From Bog-257 sp963846715 (lineage in GTDB: Bacteria; Acidobacteriota; Terriglobia; Terriglobales; Acidobacteriaceae): a stretch of DNA of 64,000 bases. The DNA is taken from assembly GCA_963846715.1 (NCBI GenBank), contig CAWJXA010000008.1, positions 310,001-374,000 of the forward strand, written 5' to 3'. The translations under genes and the position numbers were made by a program. The first letter of the stretch is position 1; each line of letters begins with the position of its first letter. The notes beneath the pieces were generated by a model. The model did no database searches. It was not told where the DNA came from and saw nothing but the letters and a program-made list of their open reading frames with translations. Of this stretch, positions 19,347 through 28,425 are shown piece after piece.

Positions 19347-20327
19347 ATGGACTACATCCGACTAGGCCGAACGGGAATGGAAGTATCGCGCATCTGCCTG
19401 GGGTGCATGACCTACGGCGATCCCAATCGCGGCGCGCACTCATGGACGCTGCCTGAAGACCAAGCGCGCCCGTTGCTGCGCAGCGCGATTGAATCGGGCA
19501 TCAACTTCTTCGATACCGCCAACACATATTCCGATGGTAGCAGCGAGGAGATCCTGGGCCGCGCGATTCGCGAGTTCGCCAACCGCGACGAAGTGGTCAT
19601 CGCGACCAAGGTTTACTTTCCGCTGCGCAAGGGCCTCAACGCGCGCGGTCTCTCGCGGAAGGCCATCATGGCGAACATCGACGCCAGCCTGCAGCGGCTG
19701 GGTATGGACTACGTTGACCTCTACCAGATTCACCGCTGGGACTACAAGACGCCCATCGAGGTAACGCTGGAGGCGCTGCACGATGTCGTTAAGGCGGGAA
19801 AGGCGCGCTATATCGGCGCATCATCGATGTTCGCGTGGCAGTTCTGCAAGGCGCTCTACCTTGCCGACCGGCATGCTTGGACGCGCTTCGCCACCATGCA
19901 GGACCACTACAATCTCCTGCATCGCGAAGAAGAGCGCGAGATGCTGCCGCTATGTGCGGATGAGAACGTTGCCGTGCTGCCCTGGAGTCCACTTGCACGC
20001 GGGCGATTGGCACGTGCGTGGGATGAGGGCACTACCCGTCTGCAAACCGACGAATACGGCAAGAAGCTTTACGTCGCGGCCGTTGACGCAGACCGTCGCG
20101 TCGTGGAACGCGTCGGCGAGATCGCGCAGAAGCGAGGCGTAGCGCGCGCGCAAGTCGCGCTGGCGTGGCTGCTGCACAAGCCAGTGGTCACTGCGCCCAT
20201 TGTCGGCGCGTCGAAGCAACAGCATCTCGACGATGCTGTTGCCGCGCTGTCTCTCCGTCTAGACGCGGAAGAAATTACCGCACTGGAAGAAGCGTACGTT
20301 CCGCATCCGGTCGTGGGGTTTGTGTGA
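19347..20327 (+). CDS. Aldo/keto reductase
   Basis: 326 residues from the ATG at 19347, which opens MDYIRLGRTGMEVSRICLGC as in the family; a longer frame upstream is not conserved. The catalytic tetrad is visible: Asp in FFDTANTY, Tyr in the same motif, Lys in VIATKV and His in YQIHRWDY. The NADPH-binding end has PIVGASKQQHLDDA. Cytoplasmic NADPH-dependent carbonyl reductase of the YajO/potassium-channel-beta-like branch; substrate not predictable. The C-terminus EAYVPHPVVGF is duplicated as a fragment 290 bp downstream. Confidence 0.92.
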   Translation: MDYIRLGRTGMEVSRICLGCMTYGDPNRGAHSWTLPEDQARPLLRSAIESGINFFDTANTYSDGSSEEILGRAIREFANRDEVVIATKVYFPLRKGLNARGLSRKAIMANIDASLQRLGMDYVDLYQIHRWDYKTPIEVTLEALHDVVKAGKARYIGASSMFAWQFCKALYLADRHAWTRFATMQDHYNLLHREEEREMLPLCADENVAVLPWSPLARGRLARAWDEGTTRLQTDEYGKKLYVAAVDADRRVVERVGEIAQKRGVARAQVALAWLLHKPVVTAPIVGASKQQHLDDAVAALSLRLDAEEITALEEAYVPHPVVGFV

Positions 20328-20810
20328 GCAGGTTGTGCGTGCCTGAAACAGGCAGCGAAGGAGTTGAGCATGATCCGGGTGGGAGCCACACGACTAAAGC
20401 CGACCTTAAGAACGAACTCTTTCCTGCTGGACTGAAGAGTCTATGTGAGAACCGTGCCGTCCCCGAAGGGACTCACTTTCATTTCCTACTCTACCCAGGA
20501 CTCCGCTTGGCTCCGTCCTGGGATAACTTCACTTCCGCTCCTACGGAGCTCGATTTCCGCGCATTCTACTCCACAGGCGAAAACGAAACTAAATACATGG
20601 TCTTCGCAGCGGTAAGGAAATCGTCGCGCTAGAACAGCCCTACGTTCCCCATCCTGTCGTGGGCTTCTCGTAGCGTAGATTTCACCGGGAGACCTCGACT
20701 CCTCGCCAAGCTGCGTCGGAAATCATTACCGCCGGCAAACCGAGGGCGCATAGTTCTTGGATTTGCCAGGTCTTCTCCGTGAGCTCCGTGCCTCCGTGGT
20801 GAGCGGTAGC
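20328..20810. other. Intergenic debris with AKR remnant and degenerate palindromes
   Basis: About 480 bp without an intact gene. It holds degenerate relatives of the REP-like palindromes (near 20340 and 20390) and, at 20617-20673, a fragment matching the end of the upstream aldo/keto reductase. Confidence 0.5.
20617..20673 (+). pseudogene. C-terminal remnant of a second aldo/keto reductase
   Basis: Reads EIVALEQPYVPHPVVGFS and a stop, against EITALEEAYVPHPVVGFV at the end of the intact reductase. Only about 19 codons remain, and the DNA differs at many third positions. It is therefore an old duplicate or the residue of a deleted paralogue. Confidence 0.6.
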
Positions 20811-21037
20811 TTACGGCGCCATGCCGTCGTCCATCCACTGTTTGAACCTGGCGATTTGTTCTTTGGGCCACGGTTCGTCGCAGGGCATCTGCCATCGTCC
20901 AGACGCTCGTAGATCGCATCGGCGTGCTTCTTGACGTCATCGTAGGAAGACAGGTCCATGCCAAAGTTTTTCATGGTGTCCACGTCAGGCGTGTCACGGA
21001 ATAACGGGCGAATGTCGTTGGCGAAGCTAAGAGCCAC
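20811..21037 (-). pseudogene. Small conserved protein, one-base frameshift
   Basis: About 75 residues if one missing base near 20888 is restored. It begins at a GTG with GGAGG six bases upstream. The frame reads ALSFANDIRPLFRDT and DLSSYDDVKKHADAIYERL, then after the shift MPCDEPWPKEQIARFKQWMD and GMAP. This looks like the small 'FANDIRPLF' proteins related to cytochrome-c-type or cap-like domains. No haem motif is present and the function is unknown. The indel may be a sequencing error. Confidence 0.6.
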
Positions 21038-21097
21038 GAAGCACCTCCGGAAAAGGATTTTGCCACAAACCGGGAGAAGATTTCCCACCCCGGTGGC

Positions 21098-21141
21098 GTC
21101 ATTGCTTGTCAGCAAATGCGAGCTTGCTCGCGAGCAATGAC
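21098..21141. other. Nested hairpin in intergenic region
   Basis: A perfect nine-base outer stem (GTCATTGCT / AGCAATGAC) encloses an inner stem (GCGAGC / GCTCGC). It lies in a 440-bp gene-free stretch (21038-21479) upstream of the S53 peptidase gene. It could be a repeat or a leader structure. Confidence 0.4.
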
Positions 21142-21479
21142 TGACTTACGCGTATGTGCGATCCTTTATAAGGATTCACGCAGAACTGCCAGTCAACCGG
21201 CGTATTGGAGACTCTATCACCTCCGCCTATGACCCGCGTCACCGCATTTTGGCTTGATTCTAAACGCACTGTAATGTGGCTATTCTTTGGGAACTTTCAT
21301 CCCCTAGATCGACCCCACGGACAGCAATCGCCTCAGTAATCCGAAATTTGCCTCGGAGAGGTCAATGTGCATTCGTCGTCCGGTCCGTAAGGTTTCCTGG
21401 TTTCTTCGTTCGACAAACCGCAACTGGCGGGTGTGACTGGTTATCCTTCTGATTTGCTGGCGCAGTCTCGCCAACTTCC

Positions 21480-24400
21480 GTGGCGCAGCAGCGAACTTCC
21501 ATCCCGCAAACGCCGCGCGCCGTGCGGAACGGCAGTGCCCAGCTCGTCGGACACGCGGATTCGGGGCAGATGTTGCGTCTCGTCTTCGCGCTCCAGCCGC
21601 CGCACCTGGAGGAGGAAGAGCAGTTTCTGAGCCAGCTGCAGGACAGGGACTCACCGCTGTTTCACAAATATTTAAGTGAGCAGGAGTGGAACCAGCGCTT
21701 CGCTCCCTCCGCCGAGGATGAGCAGGCAGTAGTAGCGTGGGCGCAGAGTCAAGGGCTGAGCATTACGCAACGTTATCCCAACCGTCTGGTGGTGGATGTC
21801 GAAGCGCCGGTCGCGATCATCGAGAAGGCGCTCGATGTGGCCATCAATCGCTACCAGGTCAGCAGCGCTTCGTACTACTCCAACGATCGCGACCCGGCGC
21901 TTCCTGCGCAGTTGGTGAGCGTCGTGCACGCGGTGCTGGGGCTCAACAACATTGAGGTGGCGCACACCTTCTCGAAGGGTTCACAGAGCTTCACCGGGCC
22001 AGACTATTCTCCGGGTCCGGCGTATGCGGTGGGGTCACATCTGGTAAGCGACGCCAAGAAGCCGAGAGCCGCTATGAGCGGTAGAGTGATGCGACCAGAT
22101 AATTACGAAAACCCCTACTGGCCATGGGAGCTGTGGGCTGCGGGAGCCTACAACTACGGCTCCATGACCGTGCGAAACTATACCGGTTACGGTCTCAACA
22201 ATCTCCAACATTGCTGCAATCCCTTGAACAATCCCAACAACTCGCCACCGGAAGCTTCCATCGCGATCGCCATTTGGGGCGATTTCCTGGATGGTGACCT
22301 CCAGAGTTTTCGAGCCGATGACATGGCGAGCAACGTCCAGAGATATTTCGTAGACGGAACGCCACAATGTTGTAGCGAGGAGACGACCGTGGACGTTGAC
22401 TGGTCGACCGCCATGGCCAACAGCTTCGACACCTCCGCGGATACGGCTGAGATTCACGTATATGAGGGTACTAATGGGCAGATGTCCACCCTGGTGGACG
22501 TGCTGAACCGGATATCGACCGACGGCCATGCGCGCGTGCTAAGCATGAGCTGGGGAGGTGCGGAAATCTACCAGAACCCTGCATCTGCGATGGATACCTT
22601 CCACGCCATCTTCAATCAGATGAGTGGGCAAGGCTGGACGCTGGTGGCAGCCTCCGGCGATGGCGGAGCCACGACCGATTGTGCCGATCATCTTTCAGTA
22701 AGCTATCCCGCCTCCGATCCCGACGTCACGGCGGCTGGCGGGACGACGCTTGTGGTGACACCAGGGGACGATAGATTCGTGTCCGAGACTGGCTGGACTG
22801 GCGGAAGTGATGGTTGCTCAAATAACGACGGCGGAAGTGGAGGCGGTTGCAGCGCTTACTATGCGGCCCCGGGCTATCAGAGCAGGCCGGCCTGCGGGCC
22901 CCACAGCCGTAGCCTGCCCGACCTGGCGCTCAATGCCGATGGGCTGAATACGCCGCAAGTAGTGATCGACCAATCGTGGGTTTATCCGGCCGGCGGCACC
23001 AGTATTGTGGCCCCGGAGATAGCGGGGCTTTACGCCCAGGCCAACGCGTATCTCCTCTATATCGGGAGCATCGTGGGCAATACCTGCGGTCCGTCTTATT
23101 CCGCGCCCTGCGCTCCCGTAGGCAATGCCAACCCGTCCCTGTATGCCGAAGGGTATGAACCGTTCGCGCCGCACTATCCCTTCTATGACATCACTTCCGG
23201 ATGTGATAATAACGACATTACCCAGCGGTATGGACTGAGCTACTTCTGTGCCGGCCCGGGATATGACATGGTGGCGGGCTGGGGCTCCGCGAACATGCTG
23301 CAACTGTCGTGGATGATCAATGCCTTTGTGGCTGGCGATGGCGCTGGGCCGGTCACGACGTTTAGCGGTCCACAGCCTAATCGTTGGTATCCTCCCCCAC
23401 AGGTGGTTAGCTGGGCAATAGCGGATACCAGCGCGAATGGCCATTCCCCAAACGGGGTGGCCGGTTATAGTGTCGGTTTGAACGCCGATCCCGGAGATCC
23501 CTACAGCGAACCCACGCCTTCGCCAAACGACTACTGGCATGAGCACAATTCCTTCTACGTTGGTCCCAACTATGCTAACAGTTCCAATGGCACATGGAAC
23601 CTCGGTGAGGGCTGCCAGACGTTGTTTGTGCGAGCATGGGACAATGCTGGCCAGGCAACAGTTAGTTCTACTGGTCCACTTTGCTTAGACACCTATCCAC
23701 CAATCACCTATGCTACGCTTACTGGAAATCTGCAAGGCCAGTACTACTCGGGCCCAGTGCTGGTAACACTTACTGCGTCCGATAGCGACAGCGGTGTGGC
23801 CAACACTGTGTACCACATCAATGGAGGAACCTGGCAGACTTACACCGGCCCGTTTTACGTCACCGTGCCGGGAACCTACATCGTTGCGTTTTATAGTACG
23901 GATAATGTGGGCAACGTTGAGAACACCGAATACTCCGACTTCACCATCGCAAACAATTGGCAATATCTCGTATCGGTTTCCATGTCGGGAACGGGCACTG
24001 GCACGGTGACTAGTGCCGACGGATATATCAACTGCGGCACCACGTGTTCGTACAATTATTACGATGAATCGCAAGTTACGCTAACGGCCGCGCCCGCGTC
24101 CGGCTCGGTCTTCACTGGATGGAGCGGCTGCGACTTGAGCTTTGGGTTCAGTTGCAACATTGCGGTGACCAGCGCTCGCAGCGCGACGGCCATCTTCAAT
24201 ATTCCAGTTCCGTTGCAGTTCGTTCCTGTCACTCCCTGCCGTCTGCTGGACACCAGGCCGCAGCACGGCGGCGATGGGCCGATTCAAGGCGGTACTGCCG
24301 GGACCTTTAACCTTCCGCAGCTCGCGCAAGCCAAAGGTTGTGGCGACCTTTCCTCAGCCGCCGCCTATTCGTTGAATGCGACAGTAATTCCCTACGGCAC

Positions 24401-25352
24401 CCTCGGCTACCTCACGATATGGCCGGATGGATTAACCCGGCCCCTGACCTCCGCATTGAACTCACCTGATGGCCGGGTCAAGGCGAATGCTGCGATTGTG
24501 CCGGGAGGAACCGCCGGGGCCGTCGACGTATATGCCACCGACACCACCGACCTGGTGCTGGACATCGATGGTTACTTCGCGCCCGCGAGCGGTTCGACGC
24601 TGGAGTTTTATCCGCTGACGCCCTGTCGCGTGGCAGACACGCGCCAATCGGGCTTTCCTATGGGTCTGGGTACGCCGCATCTTTCCACGGGCATACCACG
24701 GGATTTCCCCATCCTGGCCAGCAACTGCGCCATCCCCAGCACGGCGCAGGCATACTCGCTTAACTTCACGGCCGTGCCATCTCCAGGCTTGGGATACCCC
24801 CTGGGCTATCTGGAGGTGTGGCCCAAAGACCAGCAACCTCAGAATCCAGTTTCGACCTTGAACAATGTGACGGGAACGATTGTGGCCAATGCGGCCATCG
24901 TTCCGGCGGGCACCAACGGCACTATCACGGCATACTCCAGCAACGACACTGAACTGGTAATCGACGTGAACGGCTACTTCGCTCCGGGTCCGGGTGGGTT
25001 GTCATTGTATTCTGCGGCCCCGTGCCGGGCGGTCGATACCCGGAAGACGGGTAGCGGCCAGCCGTTCAACGGAGAGGTCGGCCCGATTGCTGTGGCGAAT
25101 GGTCCTTGCGCACCATCGGCACAGGCGCAGGCTTACGTTTTCAATGCCACGGTTGTCCCCACCGGCCCGCTGGGTTACCTGACGTTGTGGCCGGACGGCG
25201 AAGGTCAGCCGGTGGTCTCAACTCTAAATGCGTTTGACGGGGCCATTACGAACAACATGGCAATCGTGCCAACTAACAACGGCTCCATCGATGCGTACGC
25301 CGACGGTCTCACGCAATTGGTGCTCGATATCTCCAGCTACTTCGCGCCGTGA
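21480..25352 (+). CDS. S53 (sedolisin) peptidase with Ig-like, InlB-type and triple C-terminal modules
   Basis: 1290 residues. In order: an activation pro-domain (about 1-170, with LFHKYLSEQEWNQRFAP), then the S53 catalytic domain with Glu301-x3-Asp305 (ETTVDVDW), oxyanion Asp394 (ASGDGG), and Ser508 (GGTSIVAPE). The calcium site is near residues 568-602 (YDITSG, YDMVAGWGS). Two Ig-like regions follow (about 625-870), then a divergent InlB-like repeat (GTGTVTSADGYINCG, about 880-915). The three-unit PCRxxDTR module completes the chain and stops at YFAP. It should be an acid-active secreted endopeptidase. The GTG start given lacks a signal peptide. A hydrophobic stretch lies upstream in another frame (around 21437-21470), so the true start may be near 21365 with an indel between. 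Confidence 0.85.
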   Translation: MAQQRTSIPQTPRAVRNGSAQLVGHADSGQMLRLVFALQPPHLEEEEQFLSQLQDRDSPLFHKYLSEQEWNQRFAPSAEDEQAVVAWAQSQGLSITQRYPNRLVVDVEAPVAIIEKALDVAINRYQVSSASYYSNDRDPALPAQLVSVVHAVLGLNNIEVAHTFSKGSQSFTGPDYSPGPAYAVGSHLVSDAKKPRAAMSGRVMRPDNYENPYWPWELWAAGAYNYGSMTVRNYTGYGLNNLQHCCNPLNNPNNSPPEASIAIAIWGDFLDGDLQSFRADDMASNVQRYFVDGTPQCCSEETTVDVDWSTAMANSFDTSADTAEIHVYEGTNGQMSTLVDVLNRISTDGHARVLSMSWGGAEIYQNPASAMDTFHAIFNQMSGQGWTLVAASGDGGATTDCADHLSVSYPASDPDVTAAGGTTLVVTPGDDRFVSETGWTGGSDGCSNNDGGSGGGCSAYYAAPGYQSRPACGPHSRSLPDLALNADGLNTPQVVIDQSWVYPAGGTSIVAPEIAGLYAQANAYLLYIGSIVGNTCGPSYSAPCAPVGNANPSLYAEGYEPFAPHYPFYDITSGCDNNDITQRYGLSYFCAGPGYDMVAGWGSANMLQLSWMINAFVAGDGAGPVTTFSGPQPNRWYPPPQVVSWAIADTSANGHSPNGVAGYSVGLNADPGDPYSEPTPSPNDYWHEHNSFYVGPNYANSSNGTWNLGEGCQTLFVRAWDNAGQATVSSTGPLCLDTYPPITYATLTGNLQGQYYSGPVLVTLTASDSDSGVANTVYHINGGTWQTYTGPFYVTVPGTYIVAFYSTDNVGNVENTEYSDFTIANNWQYLVSVSMSGTGTGTVTSADGYINCGTTCSYNYYDESQVTLTAAPASGSVFTGWSGCDLSFGFSCNIAVTSARSATAIFNIPVPLQFVPVTPCRLLDTRPQHGGDGPIQGGTAGTFNLPQLAQAKGCGDLSSAAAYSLNATVIPYGTLGYLTIWPDGLTRPLTSALNSPDGRVKANAAIVPGGTAGAVDVYATDTTDLVLDIDGYFAPASGSTLEFYPLTPCRVADTRQSGFPMGLGTPHLSTGIPRDFPILASNCAIPSTAQAYSLNFTAVPSPGLGYPLGYLEVWPKDQQPQNPVSTLNNVTGTIVANAAIVPAGTNGTITAYSSNDTELVIDVNGYFAPGPGGLSLYSAAPCRAVDTRKTGSGQPFNGEVGPIAVANGPCAPSAQAQAYVFNATVVPTGPLGYLTLWPDGEGQPVVSTLNAFDGAITNNMAIVPTNNGSIDAYADGLTQLVLDISSYFAP
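24212..25352 (+). repeat. Three-unit C-terminal module, copy 2
   Basis: Same unit order and landmarks as copies 1 and 3. Unit 2 carries the distinctive GLGTPHL and ILxSxC(A/N)IPSTAQAYSLN, shared with copy 1. Confidence 0.8.
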
Positions 25353-25651
25353 TGTTGGCGGACACAGTATGACAGGATTGTTACGGCAGGCCAAAGTTTC
25401 CGACTCCTCCGGGCCGGCCTTTTTCTTATCGCATCGCTCCAGGGTTGAAGGTAAACTGGAGCGGCGAAAAGGGATTGGTTTCGCACTGCAATCGTGTTAC
25501 TATCCGCGACGCATTCACTGTCAAATCCGGCAATCGGTCCCTTGCGTCAGTAGGCCTGATTTGCCTGTAATGGTCGGCGTCGAATGACGGCCCAGGAAAC
25601 GAGGTGTTGCAGTACACCCCTGCCTGGCGATTCTTCTGGAGATCTCTCCCA

Positions 25652-28045
25652 ATGCTCACCAAGCGCAGCGTCACTCTTGCCCTGAGTTTCCTAGTCCTTT
25701 CTCTGCCCGTCTTCGCGCAGCAGGTGATTGCGACCGTGCCTGTGGGTTTGTATCCCGCAGGCACGGCGGTAGGCCCGATGGGCAACTTCATCTATGTTGT
25801 GAATAACTGCGGCAGTGATCCCAACTGTGCAAGCAAAGGGACAGTGACTGTCATCAACGGGGACACTAACACCGTGCGGACCACAGTGACTGTGGGGTAC
25901 TACCCCAACTCCATCGTCGTCAACACCGCGACCAACTACGTCTACGTGGTGAATAACTGCGGCGATGATCCTAACTGCGCAAGTGCCGGAACTGTCAGTG
26001 TCATCAACGGCGGCAACTTCACGGTCACGGGTGAGGTTACTGTAGGGAGTAACCCGCTTGGCATTGCCGCGAACCCGACGACAAACAAGATTTATGTTGT
26101 CAACGTGTGCGGAGCGGACCTGACTTGCCAGACCGTCAGCGGTACGGTGACCGCGATCGATGGCGCAACGCTGAACACCGTGAGCGTTGCGGTTGGCGCC
26201 AACCCTTATAATCCGGTGGTTAATCCGGTGACCAACAAGATTTATGTTCCGAACGCGTGCGGCACCGATCCCACCTGCGCAACCTTCAATGGGACCTTGA
26301 GCGTCATAGACGGGCCGACCAACAATGTCACCTCTGTGAATGTAGGAATCTCTCCCACCGCGGCCGATGTCGATACATCGTCGAATATGATCTACGTCGC
26401 CAATGAATGCGGCGACGACCCCACCTGTGCCAGCACTGCTACCATGACGGCGGTCAATGGCACATCTCTAGCCACGACCGATGTCCCCATCGGCGGATTT
26501 TACCCATTCGCAATAGGAGTAAATTCGGTCACCCATAGCATCTTTGTTCCCGACTCCTGCTACAGCGATGCTTCCTGCAACAATGCCCCTTATGGAACCG
26601 TATCCGTATTCATTGGTGGCACGCTTACCGGCTATACCAGTGTCCCTGCCGGATATTCCGACCAGACTATGGCTATCGATTCCGCAGCCAATAAAGCCTA
26701 TGTCGTAAATTCGTGCGGCGTCGATCCCAATTGCGCAACTACCGGAACGGTAACCGTGATTGACGGTGTGACCCTCGCCACGGCCAATGTTGGCGTGGGG
26801 AATGACCCCTACGGCCCGGCGATCAACTCAACCACTCACGTCCTCTATGTCCCGAATTATTTGGACGCTACGACCTCGGTGATCAACGGTGCTCCCCCCA
26901 GCGCTTTGCAATTCGTTCCGCTGGCCCAGCCTTGTCGCGCTGTCGATACCCGCCCGCAATATGGGGGCAACGGCCCGATCCAAGGAGGGACCTCCCAGAA
27001 CTTCAGTATCTCGGGCAGTCCAGCTTGCGGCACTCTTCCTTCCGCTGCCGCTTATTCCATGAACGTAACCGTGGTGCCGCAGGGAACTCTGGGTTATCTA
27101 ACGATATGGCCTACGGGACAGCCCCAGCCTTTGGCCTCGACCCTGAACTCGGTAGATGGCCGGGTCAAGGCCGACGCCGCCATCACGCAGGCAGGTACGA
27201 GCGGACAAGTCAGCGTGTACGTCACCAATACGACTGACGTGATCATCGATGTGAATGGCTACTTCACGCCGCCTGCTCCATCCACGCTGGCGTTTTATCC
27301 CCTGCCGCCGTGCCGAGTGGCGGACACTCGCACCGGCACTTACCCAGGGTTGGGGCCGCCCTCGCTGACCCACGGAATGGAGCGCGACTTTCCAATTCTC
27401 AACGCGACTGGGTGTAACATTCCCTCGACCGCGGCCGCCTATTCGCTGAACTTTACCGTGGTTCCGCCAGGCCCGCTGGGTTACTTGACCGTGTGGCCGA
27501 CCGGCCAAAGCAAGCCGACGGTGTCAACCTTGAACGATGTTGGTGGGCTGGTCATTGCCAACGCCGCGATCGTTGTTGCGGGCACCAACAGTGAGGTTGC
27601 GGTTTATCCCTCCGATAACACCGACCTGGTGATTGATATCAATGGCTACTTCGCGGCGGCGGGGCCGGGCGGACTATCGTTCTACGGCCTGACACCCTGC
27701 CGTGTACTCGACACCCGCAAGGTCGGCACGGGCCAACCGTTCGGCGGTACCCTGACGCCGCCCGTCGATGTGCTGAATGCCGGATGTTCGGCGTTGAGCA
27801 CATCGCAGGGGTATGTCTTCAATGCAACGGTGGTGCCAATGGGCTCCCTGGGCTATCTGACTCTATGGCCAGACGGCGAGATGCAGCCAGTAGTTTCCAC
27901 CTTGAATGCCACCGACGGGTCCATCACCAATAACATGGCGATCGTGCCCACCAACCCAATGACCACTACCGGCATAATTGATGCCTACGCCGGCAACGGG
28001 ATCACGCAACTGATCCTCGACCTCTCCGGATACTTCGCGCCGTAG
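25652..28045 (+). CDS. Exported YVTN beta-propeller protein with triple C-terminal module
   Basis: 797 residues from the ATG at 25652, which gives a clean signal peptide (MLTKRSVTLALSFLVLSLPV, then FAQQ). About eight propeller blades follow with a YVTN-like pattern (GTVTVINGDTNTV, NKIYVVN). Seven blades carry a cysteine pair in a common setting, N-x-C-G-x-D-P-x-C, suggesting one disulfide per blade. From 26903 the three-unit PCRxxDTR module completes the protein, ending LDLSGYFAP. An extracellular binding or structural role is likely but unproven. A 12-bp hairpin follows the stop codon. Confidence 0.87.
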   Translation: MLTKRSVTLALSFLVLSLPVFAQQVIATVPVGLYPAGTAVGPMGNFIYVVNNCGSDPNCASKGTVTVINGDTNTVRTTVTVGYYPNSIVVNTATNYVYVVNNCGDDPNCASAGTVSVINGGNFTVTGEVTVGSNPLGIAANPTTNKIYVVNVCGADLTCQTVSGTVTAIDGATLNTVSVAVGANPYNPVVNPVTNKIYVPNACGTDPTCATFNGTLSVIDGPTNNVTSVNVGISPTAADVDTSSNMIYVANECGDDPTCASTATMTAVNGTSLATTDVPIGGFYPFAIGVNSVTHSIFVPDSCYSDASCNNAPYGTVSVFIGGTLTGYTSVPAGYSDQTMAIDSAANKAYVVNSCGVDPNCATTGTVTVIDGVTLATANVGVGNDPYGPAINSTTHVLYVPNYLDATTSVINGAPPSALQFVPLAQPCRAVDTRPQYGGNGPIQGGTSQNFSISGSPACGTLPSAAAYSMNVTVVPQGTLGYLTIWPTGQPQPLASTLNSVDGRVKADAAITQAGTSGQVSVYVTNTTDVIIDVNGYFTPPAPSTLAFYPLPPCRVADTRTGTYPGLGPPSLTHGMERDFPILNATGCNIPSTAAAYSLNFTVVPPGPLGYLTVWPTGQSKPTVSTLNDVGGLVIANAAIVVAGTNSEVAVYPSDNTDLVIDINGYFAAAGPGGLSFYGLTPCRVLDTRKVGTGQPFGGTLTPPVDVLNAGCSALSTSQGYVFNATVVPMGSLGYLTLWPDGEMQPVVSTLNATDGSITNNMAIVPTNPMTTTGIIDAYAGNGITQLILDLSGYFAP
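26903..28045 (+). repeat. Three-unit C-terminal module, copy 3
   Basis: Same cassette as in the genes at 11994 and 21480; unit 1 begins PCRAVDTRPQYGG and unit 3 ends LDLSGYFAP. More diverged than copies 1 and 2 are from each other in unit 2. Confidence 0.8.
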
Positions 28046-28050
28046 GACAA

Positions 28051-28079
28051 CCCACCCAGGCTACAAGAGCCTGGGTGGG
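28051..28079 (+). terminator. Hairpin after YVTN gene
   Basis: Perfect 12-bp stem CCCACCCAGGCT / AGCCTGGGTGGG with a five-base loop, six bases after the stop codon. It lacks a T-run, so termination efficiency is uncertain. Confidence 0.55.
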
Positions 28080-28299
28080 CCACATTCCGGCTGCGATGGC
28101 CGGCGAGATACGAAGCCAAAGTCGCTGATCGTTCCCTTCAGAGACTGACCTTTCAGGCAGCACTGATTTGTCCGGCCACGAGATGACAAACTCCTACCTC
28201 CCGTAGCATCCTTGACTAGAGCACTTCCCGGATTGCTGTATCTGCTCGTACGGGCAGTGCGAGCCTTCAGGCCCGGGTATAGGGCAAGAAGAAAAATCA

Positions 28300-28336
28300 C
28301 TTAAGCCGCTGAGGTCGACGACCTCAGCGGCTTAAG
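28300..28336. repeat. 37-nt perfect palindrome
   Basis: 18-base arms CTTAAGCCGCTGAGGTCG and its complement around a single A. On the minus strand the stem is followed by a T-rich run. No gene ends nearby on that strand, so a role as terminator is not obvious. Confidence 0.7.
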
Positions 28337-28360
28337 CGGGGCGTTTTGCCCAGGGAAACG

Positions 28361-28386
28361 CGGCGCTGAAGCGCCGCACTACCCGT
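28361..28386. repeat. REP-like palindrome with CCGCACTACCC tail
   Basis: CGGCGCTGAAGCGCCG followed by CACTACCC, just upstream of the aminopeptidase gene. Same family as copies at 9639, 19104 and 19263. Confidence 0.6.
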
Positions 28387-28425
28387 ACAAATCGGATACA
28401 TCTATTGAGGAACCGCTATAAGCAC

